Source: Paraburkholderia caballeronis (GTDB lineage Bacteria; Pseudomonadota; Gammaproteobacteria; Burkholderiales; Burkholderiaceae). Taken from it: a stretch of 64,000 nucleotides of DNA. The notes under the pieces were generated by a model. That model searched no databases. It was given only the letters and a program-made list of their open reading frames with translations, and had not been told where the DNA came from. The position numbers and the translations under genes are program-made. The stretch covers positions 1,302,001 through 1,366,000 of the forward strand of contig NZ_FNSR01000002.1 in the NCBI RefSeq assembly GCF_900104845.1, given 5' to 3'. This document shows, one piece after another, positions 44,201 to 53,500 of this stretch (the first letter of the stretch is position 1; the number at the start of each line of letters is the position of its first letter).

Positions 44201-45268
44201 ATGACTGAAAGTGTTTCCTCCTCCCCAGCGGCCGCGCCGCGCCTGACCAGCCTGTCGCACGGCGGCGGCTGCGGCTGCAAGATCGCGCCCGGCGTGCTGT
44301 CGAAGCTGCTCGCGCGCAGCACGCCGTTCGCCGCGTTTCCGGACCTGCTGGTCGGCACCGAAACCGCCGACGACGCCGCCGTGTACCGCTTGAACGACGA
44401 GCAGGCGATCGTCGCGACGACCGACTTCTTCATGCCGATCGTCGACGACCCGTACGACTTCGGCCGCATCGCGGCGACCAACGCGCTGTCCGACGTGTAC
44501 GCGATGGGCGGCAAGCCGATCCTCGCGCTCGCGCTGGTCGGCATGCCGATCAACGTGCTGCCGCACGACGTGATCGCGGCGGTGCTGCGCGGCGGCGAGG
44601 ACGTCTGCGCGGCGGCCGGCATCCCGGTCGCGGGCGGCCATTCGATCGATTCGGTCGAGCCGATCTACGGGCTCGCGGCGCTCGGCGTCGTGCATCCGCA
44701 GCGCGTGAAGCGCAACGCGTCCGCGCAGGCCGGCGACGTGCTGGTGCTCGGCAAGCCGCTCGGCGTCGGCGTGCTGTCGGCGGCGCTGAAGAAGGATCAA
44801 CTGGACGACGCGGGCTACCGCGCGATGATCGACGCGACCACGAAGCTGAACACGCCGGGCGCGGCGCTCGCGCAGTTGCCGGGCGTACACGCGATGACCG
44901 ACGTGACCGGCTTCGGGCTGCTCGGCCACACGCTCGAAATCGCGCGCGGCGCGGGGCTGACCGCGCGTCTGCGTTATGCGGACCTGCCGTGGCTGCCGCG
45001 CGTCGAGGCATTCGCGGCCGACGGCGTGTTCACCGGCGCGTCGGGCCGCAACTGGAGTTCGTACGGCGACAACGTGCGGCTCGCGGACAGCCTGCCCGGC
45101 GCCGCGCGCGCGCTGCTGACCGATCCGCAGACGTCCGGCGGCCTGCTCGTCGCATGCGCGCCGGACAGCGTGGACGACGTGCTTGCGCTGTTCCGCGCGG
45201 ACGGCTTCGCGCAGGCGGCGGTGATCGGCGAACTCGGCGCCGGCGCCGCGCAGGTCGAAGTCGCATGA
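44201..45268 (+). CDS. selD: Selenophosphate synthetase
   Basis: 355 aa from ATG 44201. The catalytic loop 'LSHGGGCGCKIAP' (residues about 19-31) has Cys, not selenocysteine, at the active position, followed by the essential Lys. 'ATTDFFMPIVDDPYDFGRIAATNALSDVYAMGG' (location only) is the ATP/Mg site. It makes selenophosphate from selenide and ATP for Sec-tRNA or 2-selenouridine. The stop overlaps the following transporter ATG; selU, a frequent partner, is not here. Confidence 0.96.
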   Translation: MTESVSSSPAAAPRLTSLSHGGGCGCKIAPGVLSKLLARSTPFAAFPDLLVGTETADDAAVYRLNDEQAIVATTDFFMPIVDDPYDFGRIAATNALSDVYAMGGKPILALALVGMPINVLPHDVIAAVLRGGEDVCAAAGIPVAGGHSIDSVEPIYGLAALGVVHPQRVKRNASAQAGDVLVLGKPLGVGVLSAALKKDQLDDAGYRAMIDATTKLNTPGAALAQLPGVHAMTDVTGFGLLGHTLEIARGAGLTARLRYADLPWLPRVEAFAADGVFTGASGRNWSSYGDNVRLADSLPGAARALLTDPQTSGGLLVACAPDSVDDVLALFRADGFAQAAVIGELGAGAAQVEVA

Positions 45269-46170
45269 GCGCGGAATCGCCGAAGGCGATCTTCTACGCG
45301 CTCGCGGCGAACCTCGGGATCGCCGTCTGCAAGTACGTCGCGGCGGCGTTCACCGGCTCGGGTTCGATGTTCGCGGAGGCGATCCACTCGACAGCCGATT
45401 GCGGCAATCAACTGCTGCTGCTGTTCGGGCTGCGCCAGGCGCGCCGGCCGGCGAGCGCGCTGCATCCGATGGGAACCGGCCGCGAGATCAACTTCTACGC
45501 GCTGCTCGTCGCGCTGCTGCTGTTTTTCGTCGGCGGCGCGTTTTCGGTGTACGAGGGCATTCACCGGCTGGTCGCGCGCGAGCCGTTGCAGTTCGTGTTC
45601 GTCGCGCTCGGCGTGCTCGGCGTGTCGGTCGTGCTGGAAACGCTGTCGCTGCTCGGCGCGCTGCGCGTGATCCGCGCGCAGAATCCGGACAAGTCGCTGT
45701 GGCGCTGGTTTCGCGAGACGCGCGAATCGGACCTGCTGGTCGTCGCCGGCGAGGACATCGCGGCGCTGGCCGGTCTCGCGATCGCGTTCGTCGCGGTGCT
45801 GATGACGGTGATTACCGGCAACCCGGTGTGGGACGCGTGCGGGTCGATCGGCGTCGGGCTGCTGCTGATGGTGATCGCGGGGCTGATCGCGCGCGAGGTG
45901 AAGTCGATGATCGTCGGCGAATCCGCGAGCCCGGAAATGCGCCGCGACATCGAGGCGTTTTTGCGCGCGCGTCCGGAGATCCACGCGGTCATCAACCTGA
46001 TTACGCTGCAATGGGGCAAGGAGATCGTCGTCGCGGTGCAGGCCGAGATGATCGACTACGCGGAAAGCCGCGCGATGGTCGATGCGATCAACCGCATCGA
46101 AGCGGACCTGCAAAGCGCGTATCCGCAGGTGCGCTGGGTGTTCTTCGAGCCGGACTTCGTGAAGCGATAA
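45265..46170 (+). CDS. Cation diffusion facilitator, SLC30A9/ZnT9-like
   Basis: 301 aa from the ATG overlapping the selD stop. Six predicted helices. TM2 carries HxxxD in 'EAIHSTADCGNQ' (residues about 35-46). The TM5 position has 'VVAGEDIAALAGLAIAF' instead of the usual HxxxD/DxxxD, as in the ZnT9-like branch. A C-terminal cytoplasmic domain follows (about 205-301). The metal is uncertain. Coupling to selD is notable. A strong terminator follows. Confidence 0.86.
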   Translation: MSAESPKAIFYALAANLGIAVCKYVAAAFTGSGSMFAEAIHSTADCGNQLLLLFGLRQARRPASALHPMGTGREINFYALLVALLLFFVGGAFSVYEGIHRLVAREPLQFVFVALGVLGVSVVLETLSLLGALRVIRAQNPDKSLWRWFRETRESDLLVVAGEDIAALAGLAIAFVAVLMTVITGNPVWDACGSIGVGLLLMVIAGLIAREVKSMIVGESASPEMRRDIEAFLRARPEIHAVINLITLQWGKEIVVAVQAEMIDYAESRAMVDAINRIEADLQSAYPQVRWVFFEPDFVKR

Positions 46171-46192
46171 CGCGCGGAGTCCGTCGGGACGG

Positions 46193-46229
46193 AAACGGCG
46201 GCCCGGTCGAATGACCGGGCCGCCGTTTT
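46193..46229. terminator. Strong bidirectional terminator
   Basis: A perfect 16-base stem AAACGGCGGCCCGGTC / GACCGGGCCGCCGTTT with a GAAT loop and TTTT on the plus side. It lies between the transporter gene and the convergent 26-aa reading frame. Confidence 0.9.
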
Positions 46230-46250
46230 CACGTGATCGACAGACGATCT

Positions 46251-46331
46251 TCAGTGCGAAGGACGATAAGGCGTCCAGACGGGGGCCGTGGCGTCCCAGT
46301 TGTCGAGTTCCGAAGGCGTGGTGGGCTTCAT
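46251..46331 (-). CDS. Small 26-residue protein
   Basis: A 26-codon frame starting ATG AAG CCC, with GGAG nine bases upstream, ending TGA just outside the convergent terminator. The peptide begins MKPTTPSELDNWD and ends TPYRPSH; it is acidic in the middle, Pro/Thr-rich and has no membrane segment. It lies between a terminator and a secreted-protein gene on the same strand. No family is recognised. The good ribosome site and the terminator just past its stop make it more than a chance frame. Confidence 0.45.
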   Translation of the reverse strand: MKPTTPSELDNWDATAPVWTPYRPSH

Positions 46332-46433
46332 GATCGATTGCTCCGTGTAGAGGGTGTTACGCGGGAGTGTCACGCGGATCGAAGCGCGTGCGGCGCACGG
46401 GTAAACGCGCCGCCGCGCGGATCAACCGCTGCT

Positions 46434-46739
46434 TTACTGGCCTGCGCGCGCAACGCGGGTCGCGTCGTCGCCGAGGCCTTGCTGGACGGCGAGGCGTTCT
46501 GCCTGGGTGCGGCCGACTAGCCCCTGTTCCGGATAACTCGTCTTGTTCATCGACGGCAGCGTGCCGTCGCGATACGACTGCACGAGTTCCGCTTTCACTT
46601 CGGCGCGGGTCTTCGGCGCGCTGCTGTCGTTCGTCGACCACTGCGGGCCATACGTGCCCGAGCGGCCGATGCCGCCCGCGAATGCGGACGTGCTGGCGGC
46701 GATCGACAGAACGAGTGCTGCTGCGAAAGTGCGTTTCAT
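46434..46739 (-). CDS. DUF4148 secreted protein
   Basis: 101 aa with a Sec signal peptide (MKRTFAAALVLSIAAS, cut near 'SAFA', residue about 21). The mature core 'KTRAEVKAELVQSYRDG' followed by Pro/Ser/Tyr residues is the DUF4148 signature, a small periplasmic family abundant in Burkholderia and relatives. The function is unknown. An AGGAGC site precedes the ATG. It is intact and monocistronic, or co-transcribed with the 26-aa frame 100 bases downstream. Confidence 0.85.
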   Translation of the reverse strand: MKRTFAAALVLSIAASTSAFAGGIGRSGTYGPQWSTNDSSAPKTRAEVKAELVQSYRDGTLPSMNKTSYPEQGLVGRTQAERLAVQQGLGDDATRVARAGQ

Positions 46740-46939
46740 GATCTGCTCCTGCGTGTCGTGGCGGCCGCGCGATCGGTCAGGACTCCGGGTAAGGAATCCG
46801 GCCTGGCGGCGACAGGAGCAAATGTAGGCGAGCGGGCGTCAGCGATAAATCGCCGGGCCGCGAAATGAATTGTCGTAAATCCAGAACAATGATGCGCGGC
46901 GCGAATGCGCCGCGCGCAAGGAACAAGGCGGAAAACGCG

Positions 46940-47944
46940 TTACGCGACCCACTCGGTCACCACCGGCGTTTCGAGGTCCGGCTTGTTTTCGCGCTGCTCG
47001 ATCGTGCGCTGCGTGCAGGTCTTGTCGAGCGATGCGCGGCCGCTCAGCAGCGGGCAGCGGTCGAATACTTCCGCGATCCAGTCCACGAACACGCGCACCT
47101 TCGGCGACAGATGCCGGCTGTGCGGATACACGGCCGAAATCGGCATCGGCAGCGGCTTGAAGTCCGGCAGCACCTCGACCAGTTCGCCCGAGCGCAGTTG
47201 CGGCAGCACCATGAAGCGCGCCGGCTGGATCAGGCCGAAGCCTTCGAGGCCGCAGGTCACGTACGCGTCCGCGTCGTTGACCGACACCTTGCTCTTCAGC
47301 TTCACCTCGACTTCCTTGCCGTCCACGAGGAACGCCCAGTCGATCACGCGTCCGGTGCGGCTCGAAAAATAATTGACCGCCTTGTGTCCTTCGAGGTCTT
47401 CGAGCGTGCGCGGAATGCCGTGCTGTTCGAGGTACGACGGCGACGCGCACGACACCCCTTCGAACAGTCCGATGCGCCGCGCGACCATCGACGAATCCTG
47501 CAGCGCGCCGACCCGCACCACGCAGTCGACGCCTTCCTGCAGCAGATCGACCGGGCGGTCGGACAAACCGAGTTGCAGGTCGATGTCCGGATAACGCGTG
47601 TGGAATTCGCACAGTGACGGAATCACGATCAGCCTGCCGATCGAGCCCGGCATGTCGATGCGCAGCTTGCCCTGCGGCTTGCGGTTGCCGCTCTGGAAGC
47701 TCGTTTCCGTTTCCTCGACATCCGCGAGAATGCGCACGCAGCGTTCGTAGTACGCGGCGCCATCCGGCGTCAGCGACAGGCGGCGCGTGGTCCGGTGCAT
47801 CAACCGCGTGCCGAGAAACGCTTCGAGATTCTGGATGATCGTCGTGACGGACGCGCGCGGCAGGTCGAGCGTTTCGGCTGCGCGCGTGAAGCTGTTGGTA
47901 TCGACGACACGGGTGAACACCTGCATGGCCTGGAGCCGGTCCAT
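46940..47944 (-). CDS. ceoR: LysR-family regulator of the RND efflux operon (CeoR/BpeT-like)
   Basis: 334 aa from ATG 47944 (MDRLQAMQVFTRVV). The HTH is at residues 8-66 and the effector domain about 90-300. The C-terminal tail 'DLETPVVTEWVA' extends beyond typical LTTRs. It is divergent from an llpE-RND-outer-membrane-factor operon, the arrangement known for CeoR in B. cenocepacia and BpeT in B. pseudomallei, which activate efflux of chloramphenicol, trimethoprim and salicylate. The name is by synteny; the 175-base divergent region should hold its box. Confidence 0.85.
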   Translation of the reverse strand: MDRLQAMQVFTRVVDTNSFTRAAETLDLPRASVTTIIQNLEAFLGTRLMHRTTRRLSLTPDGAAYYERCVRILADVEETETSFQSGNRKPQGKLRIDMPGSIGRLIVIPSLCEFHTRYPDIDLQLGLSDRPVDLLQEGVDCVVRVGALQDSSMVARRIGLFEGVSCASPSYLEQHGIPRTLEDLEGHKAVNYFSSRTGRVIDWAFLVDGKEVEVKLKSKVSVNDADAYVTCGLEGFGLIQPARFMVLPQLRSGELVEVLPDFKPLPMPISAVYPHSRHLSPKVRVFVDWIAEVFDRCPLLSGRASLDKTCTQRTIEQRENKPDLETPVVTEWVA

Positions 47945-48119
47945 TGCGATTCTCCGAAAGCGGTCGGACGCACGGCACGCATCAGTTGCGTGAAAAGAGG
48001 GAACAGATTGTTCAGGTGCGCCGAATTGTGTTGCCGGATTATAGGCATTTATTTGAGAGTCTGCCGAACCCACAATTCGCTCCATTCGAGATTACCTTCG
48101 CGTACTGCGCCGTTTCGAC

Positions 48120-49013
48120 ATGGATGCCTTCAAACGTTCGACGTCACCGACACCGCCCGCCATCGAGGCCGCGCCCGACGAGGCTGCGCAGCCGGTGTCC
48201 GCACGCGCCGCGCAGTCCGACCCCCCGCTGATCGAGGTCACCGACGTGACGATCGAGGGCTACGTGCAGGACATCGGCCTGCGCCTTTACCGGCGCGCGA
48301 ACGCGACCGGCCTGCCGGTGCTGCTGTACTTCCACGGCGGCGGTTTCGTGCGCGGCTCGCTCGACGACGGCGACGTCGCCGGACGCTTTTTCGCAGAACG
48401 CTTACCGGCGCTCGTCGTGTCGGTCGGTTATTCGCTCGCGCCGGAATTTCCGTTTCCGGCCGCGCCCGAGGACGCGCATCGCGCGGCGCTGTGGGTGCTG
48501 ACTCGCGCACGGGCGTTCGGCGGCAGCACGAAGCGCATCGTCGCCGCCGGTCACGATGCGGGCGGACAGATCGCGAACGTGCTCGCGTTCATCGGCCGCG
48601 ATCGCGGCGACGTGCGGCTCGCCGCGCAGGCGCTGTTCGCGCCGATGCTCGATCCGAGCCTCACGCGCCTCGGCGACGAGCGCCGGCTCGGCTCCGACAT
48701 CACCGCGCGCGAATGCGCGGCGTGTTATCGCGCGTATCTGCCGGAGGCCGCGCAGCGGATGCATCCGTACGCGGCGCCGCTCGAATCGAGCCGCCTCGCG
48801 GGCCTGCCGCCGACGCTGATCGTCACCGCGCAGAACGACGTGCTGCACATCGAGGCGGAGAAATACGCAAGCCGCCTGATCGATGCGGGCGTGCGCACCC
48901 AGGTCGTCCGCTACCCGAGCGTGTCGCACGCGCAGATCGCATCGCATCCGGCCGCGCTGAGCGAGGCGGCGCGCTTCTTCCAGTGCTGCTTCGACGCCAG
49001 CGCACAGTGCTGA
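48120..49013 (+). CDS. llpE: LlpE-type alpha/beta hydrolase of the efflux operon
   Basis: 297 aa, hormone-sensitive-lipase-like fold. Oxyanion motif 'YFHGGGFVRG' (residues about 69-78). The nucleophile elbow reads 'AAGHDAGGQIA' (about 142-152), so the usual GDSAG Ser is replaced by Asp. The catalytic His region is 'YPSVSHAQIASHP' (about 270). It sits first in the RND operon as llpE does in Burkholderia. Whether it is still an esterase is doubtful given the missing Ser. ceoA follows after 41 bases. Confidence 0.82.
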   Translation: MDAFKRSTSPTPPAIEAAPDEAAQPVSARAAQSDPPLIEVTDVTIEGYVQDIGLRLYRRANATGLPVLLYFHGGGFVRGSLDDGDVAGRFFAERLPALVVSVGYSLAPEFPFPAAPEDAHRAALWVLTRARAFGGSTKRIVAAGHDAGGQIANVLAFIGRDRGDVRLAAQALFAPMLDPSLTRLGDERRLGSDITARECAACYRAYLPEAAQRMHPYAAPLESSRLAGLPPTLIVTAQNDVLHIEAEKYASRLIDAGVRTQVVRYPSVSHAQIASHPAALSEAARFFQCCFDASAQC

Positions 49014-49054
49014 CCCAACAACAAATCCACTAAACGCCACTCTTGGAGCCCAAC

Positions 49055-50263
49055 ATGCCTCTCTTTCAGCTTTCCCGTTCGCGCATCGCGATGGCGGCCG
49101 TCGCCGTGGTTGCGGTCGCGGGCGTCGCGACGTTCGGCGTGACCCGCAACGAAGGGCGCGCGACGGCGGCCGAAGCCCCGCCCGCGCCCGAAGTGGACGC
49201 GGCCGCGGTCGTCAAGCGCACGATCACCGACTGGCAGTCGTACTCGGGCCGCATGGAGGCCGTCGAGAAGGTCGACGTGCGTCCGCTCGTGTCCGGCACG
49301 ATCGTATCGGTGAACTTCCGTGACGGCGCGCTCGTGAAGAAGGGCGACACGCTGTTCGTGATCGATCCGCGTCCGTATCAGGCCGCGGTCGATCAGGCGG
49401 CCGCGCAGGTGGCCGCCGCGCAGGCGCGCAACGGCTACGCGCAGACCGACTGGGAGCGCGCGCAGCGGCTGCTGACCGACAACGCGATCGCGAAGCGCGA
49501 CTACGACGAGAAGCAGAACGCGTCGCGCGAGGCGAACGCGAACCTGAAGGCCGCGCAGGCGGCGCTCGAAGCGGCGCAGATCAACCTCGGCTATACGCGG
49601 ATCGTCGCGCCGGTCGCGGGCCGCGTGTCGCGCGCGGAGATCACGCTCGGCAACGTCGTGTCGGCGGGCGCGAGCGCCGCGCCGCTGACGACGCTCGTGT
49701 CGGTGTCGCCGATCTACGCGTCGTTCGACGCGGACGAACAGACCTATCTCGACTACATCAGCCGCATGAACGACGGCCGCAAGGTGCCGGTGCAACTGGG
49801 CCTCGCGAACGAAGCCGGTTATTCGCGCAACGGCACGATCGAGTCGGTCGACAACCGGCTCGACACGTCGTCGGGCACGATCCGCGTGCGCGCGCGCTTC
49901 GACAACGCGGACGGCGCGCTGGTGCCGGGCCTGTACGCGCGGATCAAGGTGAGCGGCAGCGCCCCGCATCCGGCGCTGCTCGTCGACGAGGCGGCGATCG
50001 GCACGGACCAGGACAAGAAGTTCGTGTTCGTCGTGGATCGCAACAACCAGGTCGTGTATCGCACCGTGCAGATCGGCGGCCAGCAGGGGAACCTGCGCGT
50101 GATCGTCGGCGGCCTGGCCGAAGGCGAGCGCGTGATCGTGAACGGCACGCAGCGGGTGCGTCCGGGCGCGGCGGTGCGCGCGCACATGGTGCCGATGAAC
50201 GGCGACGCGCAGGGCGACGACTCGGTCGCACAGGCGGCGACGAAGGCCGCCGGGGCTTCGTGA
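49055..50263 (+). CDS. ceoA: RND efflux membrane-fusion protein (CeoA/BpeE-like)
   Basis: 402 aa from ATG 49055 with GGAG seven bases before. N-terminal membrane anchor/signal (residues about 10-28, no lipobox). Lipoyl half-motifs ('VRPLVSGTIVSVNFRDG' and 'IVAPVAGRVSRAEIT') flank an alpha-helical hairpin (about 105-175), then beta-barrel and membrane-proximal domains. It bridges the inner-membrane pump and the outer-membrane channel. Located 37 bases before ceoB in a single operon. Confidence 0.92.
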   Translation: MPLFQLSRSRIAMAAVAVVAVAGVATFGVTRNEGRATAAEAPPAPEVDAAAVVKRTITDWQSYSGRMEAVEKVDVRPLVSGTIVSVNFRDGALVKKGDTLFVIDPRPYQAAVDQAAAQVAAAQARNGYAQTDWERAQRLLTDNAIAKRDYDEKQNASREANANLKAAQAALEAAQINLGYTRIVAPVAGRVSRAEITLGNVVSAGASAAPLTTLVSVSPIYASFDADEQTYLDYISRMNDGRKVPVQLGLANEAGYSRNGTIESVDNRLDTSSGTIRVRARFDNADGALVPGLYARIKVSGSAPHPALLVDEAAIGTDQDKKFVFVVDRNNQVVYRTVQIGGQQGNLRVIVGGLAEGERVIVNGTQRVRPGAAVRAHMVPMNGDAQGDDSVAQAATKAAGAS

Positions 50264-50300
50264 TTTTTCGCGAGCCACACTTTTTACTTGCGGGCGACCC

Positions 50301-53300
50301 ATGAATATTTCCAAATTCTTCATCGACCGGCCGATCTTCGCAGGCGTGCTGTCTGTGCTGATCCTGCTGGCCGGCGTGATCGCGCTGTTCCAGCTGCCGA
50401 TCTCCGAGTATCCGGAGGTCGTGCCGCCTTCGGTCGTCGTTCACGCGCAGTATCCGGGCGCGAATCCGAAGGTGATCGCGGAGACCGTCGCGGCGCCGCT
50501 CGAAGAGCAGATCAACGGCGTCGAGAACATGCTGTACATGCAGTCGCAGGCGAACAGCGACGGCAACCTGACGCTGACGGTCACGTTCCGCCTCGGCACC
50601 GATCCGGACAAGGCCACGCAGCTCGTGCAGAACCGCGTGAACCAGGCGCTGCCGCGTCTGCCGGACGACGTGCAGCGGCTCGGCATCACGACGATCAAGA
50701 GTTCGCCGACGCTGACGATGGTCGTGCATTTGATCTCGCCGGACAACCGCTATGACATGACGTATCTGCGCAACTACGCGCTGCTGAACGTGAAGGACCG
50801 CCTCGCGCGGATCCAGGGCGTCGGCGAAGTGCAGTTGTGGGGCTCGGGCGACTACGCGATGCGCGTGTGGCTCGATCCGCAGAAGGTCGCGCAGCGCGGC
50901 CTCACCGCGACCGACGTCGTGAACGCGATCCGCGAGCAGAACGTGCAGGTCGCGGCCGGCGTGATCGGCGCGTCGCCGAACGTGCCCGGCACGCCGCTGC
51001 AACTGTCGGTGAACGCGCGCGGCCGCCTTCGCACCGAGGGCGAATTCGGCAACATCATCGTGAAGACGAATCCGGACGGCGGCGTCACGTATCTGCGCGA
51101 CATCGCGCGGATCGAGCTGGCCGCGTCCGAGTACGGCCTGCGCTCGCTGCTCGACAACAAGCCGGCGGTCGCGCTCGCGATCAACCAGGCGCCGGGCGCG
51201 AACTCGCTCGCGATCTCGGAGCAGGTGCGCGCGGCGATGAAGGAACTGAAGGAAGACTTCCCGGCTGGCGTCGACTACAAGATCGTGTACGACCCGACGC
51301 AGTTCGTGCGTTCGAGCATCGAGGCGGTGGTGCATACGCTGCTCGAAGCGATCGCGCTGGTCGTCATCGTCGTGATCGTGTTCCTGCAGACGTGGCGCGC
51401 GTCGATCATTCCGCTCATTGCGGTGCCGGTGTCGATCGTCGGCACGTTCTCGCTGCTGCTCGCCTTCGGCTTCTCGATCAACGCGCTGTCGCTGTTCGGG
51501 ATGGTGCTCGCGATCGGGATCGTCGTCGACGATGCGATCGTGGTCGTCGAGAACGTCGAGCGCAACATCGAGAGCGGCCTGTCCGCGCGTGACGCGACGT
51601 ACAAGGCGATGCAGGAGGTGAGCGGGCCGATCATCGCGATCGCGCTGACGCTGGTCGCCGTGTTCGTGCCGCTCGCGTTCATGTCGGGCCTCACCGGCCA
51701 GTTCTACAAGCAGTTCGCGATGACGATCGCGATCTCGACGGTGATCTCCGCGTTCAACTCGCTGACGCTGTCCCCGGCGCTGTCCGCATTGCTGCTGCGC
51801 GGCCACGGCGACAAGGAGGACTGGCTCACGCGTGGGATGAACCGCGTGTTCGGCGGCTTCTTCCGGCGCTTCAACAACGTGTTCCATCGCGGCTCCGAGC
51901 AGTACGGCCGCGGCGTGAACGGCGTGCTGCGCCACAAGGGCGCGATGCTCGCGGTGTACGTGGTGCTGATCGGCGCGACCGTGCTGATGGCGCGCGTGGT
52001 GCCGGGCGGCTTCGTGCCCGCGCAGGACAAGGAGTATCTGATCGCCTTCGCGCAACTGCCGAACGGCGCGTCGCTCGACCGGACCGAAAGCGTGATCCGC
52101 GACATGAGTTCGATCGCGCTGAAGCAGCCGGGCGTCGAAAGCGCGGTCGCGTTCCCGGGGCTGTCGGTGAACGGCTTCACGAACAGTTCCAGCGCGGGCA
52201 TCGTGTTCGTCACGCTGAAGCCGTTCAAGGAGCGCGGCAGCCGCGCGCTGTCGGCGGGCGCGATCGCGGGCGCGCTGAACCAGCAGTACGCGGCGATCAA
52301 GGACTCGTTCGTCGCGGTGTTCCCGCCGCCGCCGGTGCTCGGCCTCGGCACGCTCGGCGGGTTCAAGATGCAGATCGAGGATCACGGCGCGGTGGGTTAC
52401 GAGGCGCTGAACCGCGCAACCCAGGACTTCATCAAGCGCGCGGCGACGGCGCCGGAACTCGGCCCGACGTTCTCCAGCTACCAGATCAACGTGCCGCAGC
52501 TGAACGTCGATCTGGACCGCACGAAGGCGAAGCAGCTCGGCGTGCCGGTGACGGACGTGTTCAACACGATGCAGATCTACCTCGGCTCGCTGTACGTGAA
52601 CGACTTCAACCGCTTCGGACGCGTGTACCAGGTGCGCGTGCAGGCCGATGCGCCGTTCCGCCAGAAGGCCGACGACATCCTGCAGCTGAAGACGCGCAAC
52701 GCCGCCGGCGAGATGGTGCCGCTGTCGTCGCTCGTCACGGTGACGCCGACGTACGGGCCTGAAATGGTGGTCCGCTACAACGGCTACACGGCGGCGGACA
52801 TCAACGGCGGACCGGCTCCGGGTTACTCGTCGGGCCAGGCGCAGGAGGCGGCGGAACGCGTCGCGGCCGAGACGCTGCCGCGCGGCGTGAAGCTGGAGTG
52901 GACCGACCTGACGTACCAGCAGATTCTCGCGGGCAACGCGGGCATCTGGGTGTTCCCGATCAGCGTGCTGCTCGTGTTCCTCGTGCTCGCGGCGCTGTAC
53001 GAAAGCCTGACGCTGCCGCTCGCGGTGATCCTGATCGTGCCGATGAGCGTGCTGTGCGCGTTGACCGGCGTGTGGCTCACGCAGGGCGACAACAACATCT
53101 TCACGCAGATCGGCCTGATGGTGCTGGTGGGCCTCGCATCGAAGAACGCGATTCTGATCGTCGAGTTCGCCCGCGAACTCGAACACGACGGACACACGCC
53201 GCTTTCCGCCGCGATCGAGGCGAGCCGGCTGCGTCTGCGCCCGATTTTGATGACGTCGATCGCGTTCATCATGGGCGTGGTGCCGCTCGTGCTGTCGACC

Positions 53301-53486
53301 GGCGCGGGCTCGGAGATGCGTCACGCGATGGGGATCGCGGTGTTCTTCGGGATGCTCGGCGTGACCGCGTTCGGCCTGTTGCTGACGCCGGTGTTTTATG
53401 TGGTGCTGCGCACGCTCGCGGGCGGCAAGATCCATGTCGCGCAGAAGGACACTGCGCGCACGGCGCTGCCGGCGATGGACGCTTGA
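50301..53486 (+). CDS. ceoB: RND multidrug efflux pump, inner-membrane transporter (CeoB/BpeF-like)
   Basis: 1061 aa, HAE1 family, 12 membrane helices with two large periplasmic loops. The N-terminus 'MNISKFFIDRPIFAGVLS' is canonical. TM4 proton-relay region 'GMVLAIGIVVDDAIVVVENVER' carries the paired Asp (residues about 400-422), and TM10 'VLVGLASKNAILIVEFA' carries the essential Lys (about 945). The length is that of MexB/AcrB relatives. It exports hydrophobic drugs by proton antiport. Confidence 0.95.
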   Translation: MNISKFFIDRPIFAGVLSVLILLAGVIALFQLPISEYPEVVPPSVVVHAQYPGANPKVIAETVAAPLEEQINGVENMLYMQSQANSDGNLTLTVTFRLGTDPDKATQLVQNRVNQALPRLPDDVQRLGITTIKSSPTLTMVVHLISPDNRYDMTYLRNYALLNVKDRLARIQGVGEVQLWGSGDYAMRVWLDPQKVAQRGLTATDVVNAIREQNVQVAAGVIGASPNVPGTPLQLSVNARGRLRTEGEFGNIIVKTNPDGGVTYLRDIARIELAASEYGLRSLLDNKPAVALAINQAPGANSLAISEQVRAAMKELKEDFPAGVDYKIVYDPTQFVRSSIEAVVHTLLEAIALVVIVVIVFLQTWRASIIPLIAVPVSIVGTFSLLLAFGFSINALSLFGMVLAIGIVVDDAIVVVENVERNIESGLSARDATYKAMQEVSGPIIAIALTLVAVFVPLAFMSGLTGQFYKQFAMTIAISTVISAFNSLTLSPALSALLLRGHGDKEDWLTRGMNRVFGGFFRRFNNVFHRGSEQYGRGVNGVLRHKGAMLAVYVVLIGATVLMARVVPGGFVPAQDKEYLIAFAQLPNGASLDRTESVIRDMSSIALKQPGVESAVAFPGLSVNGFTNSSSAGIVFVTLKPFKERGSRALSAGAIAGALNQQYAAIKDSFVAVFPPPPVLGLGTLGGFKMQIEDHGAVGYEALNRATQDFIKRAATAPELGPTFSSYQINVPQLNVDLDRTKAKQLGVPVTDVFNTMQIYLGSLYVNDFNRFGRVYQVRVQADAPFRQKADDILQLKTRNAAGEMVPLSSLVTVTPTYGPEMVVRYNGYTAADINGGPAPGYSSGQAQEAAERVAAETLPRGVKLEWTDLTYQQILAGNAGIWVFPISVLLVFLVLAALYESLTLPLAVILIVPMSVLCALTGVWLTQGDNNIFTQIGLMVLVGLASKNAILIVEFARELEHDGHTPLSAAIEASRLRLRPILMTSIAFIMGVVPLVLSTGAGSEMRHAMGIAVFFGMLGVTAFGLLLTPVFYVVLRTLAGGKIHVAQKDTARTALPAMDA

Positions 53487-53500
53487 CGGAGATAACGACA

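Noticed and set aside
47945..48119. CeoR binding box in the ceoR-llpE intergenic region
   Set aside because: An ATTGTTC / GAATTGTG pair is present around 48005-48035 but is too imperfect to call as an operator.
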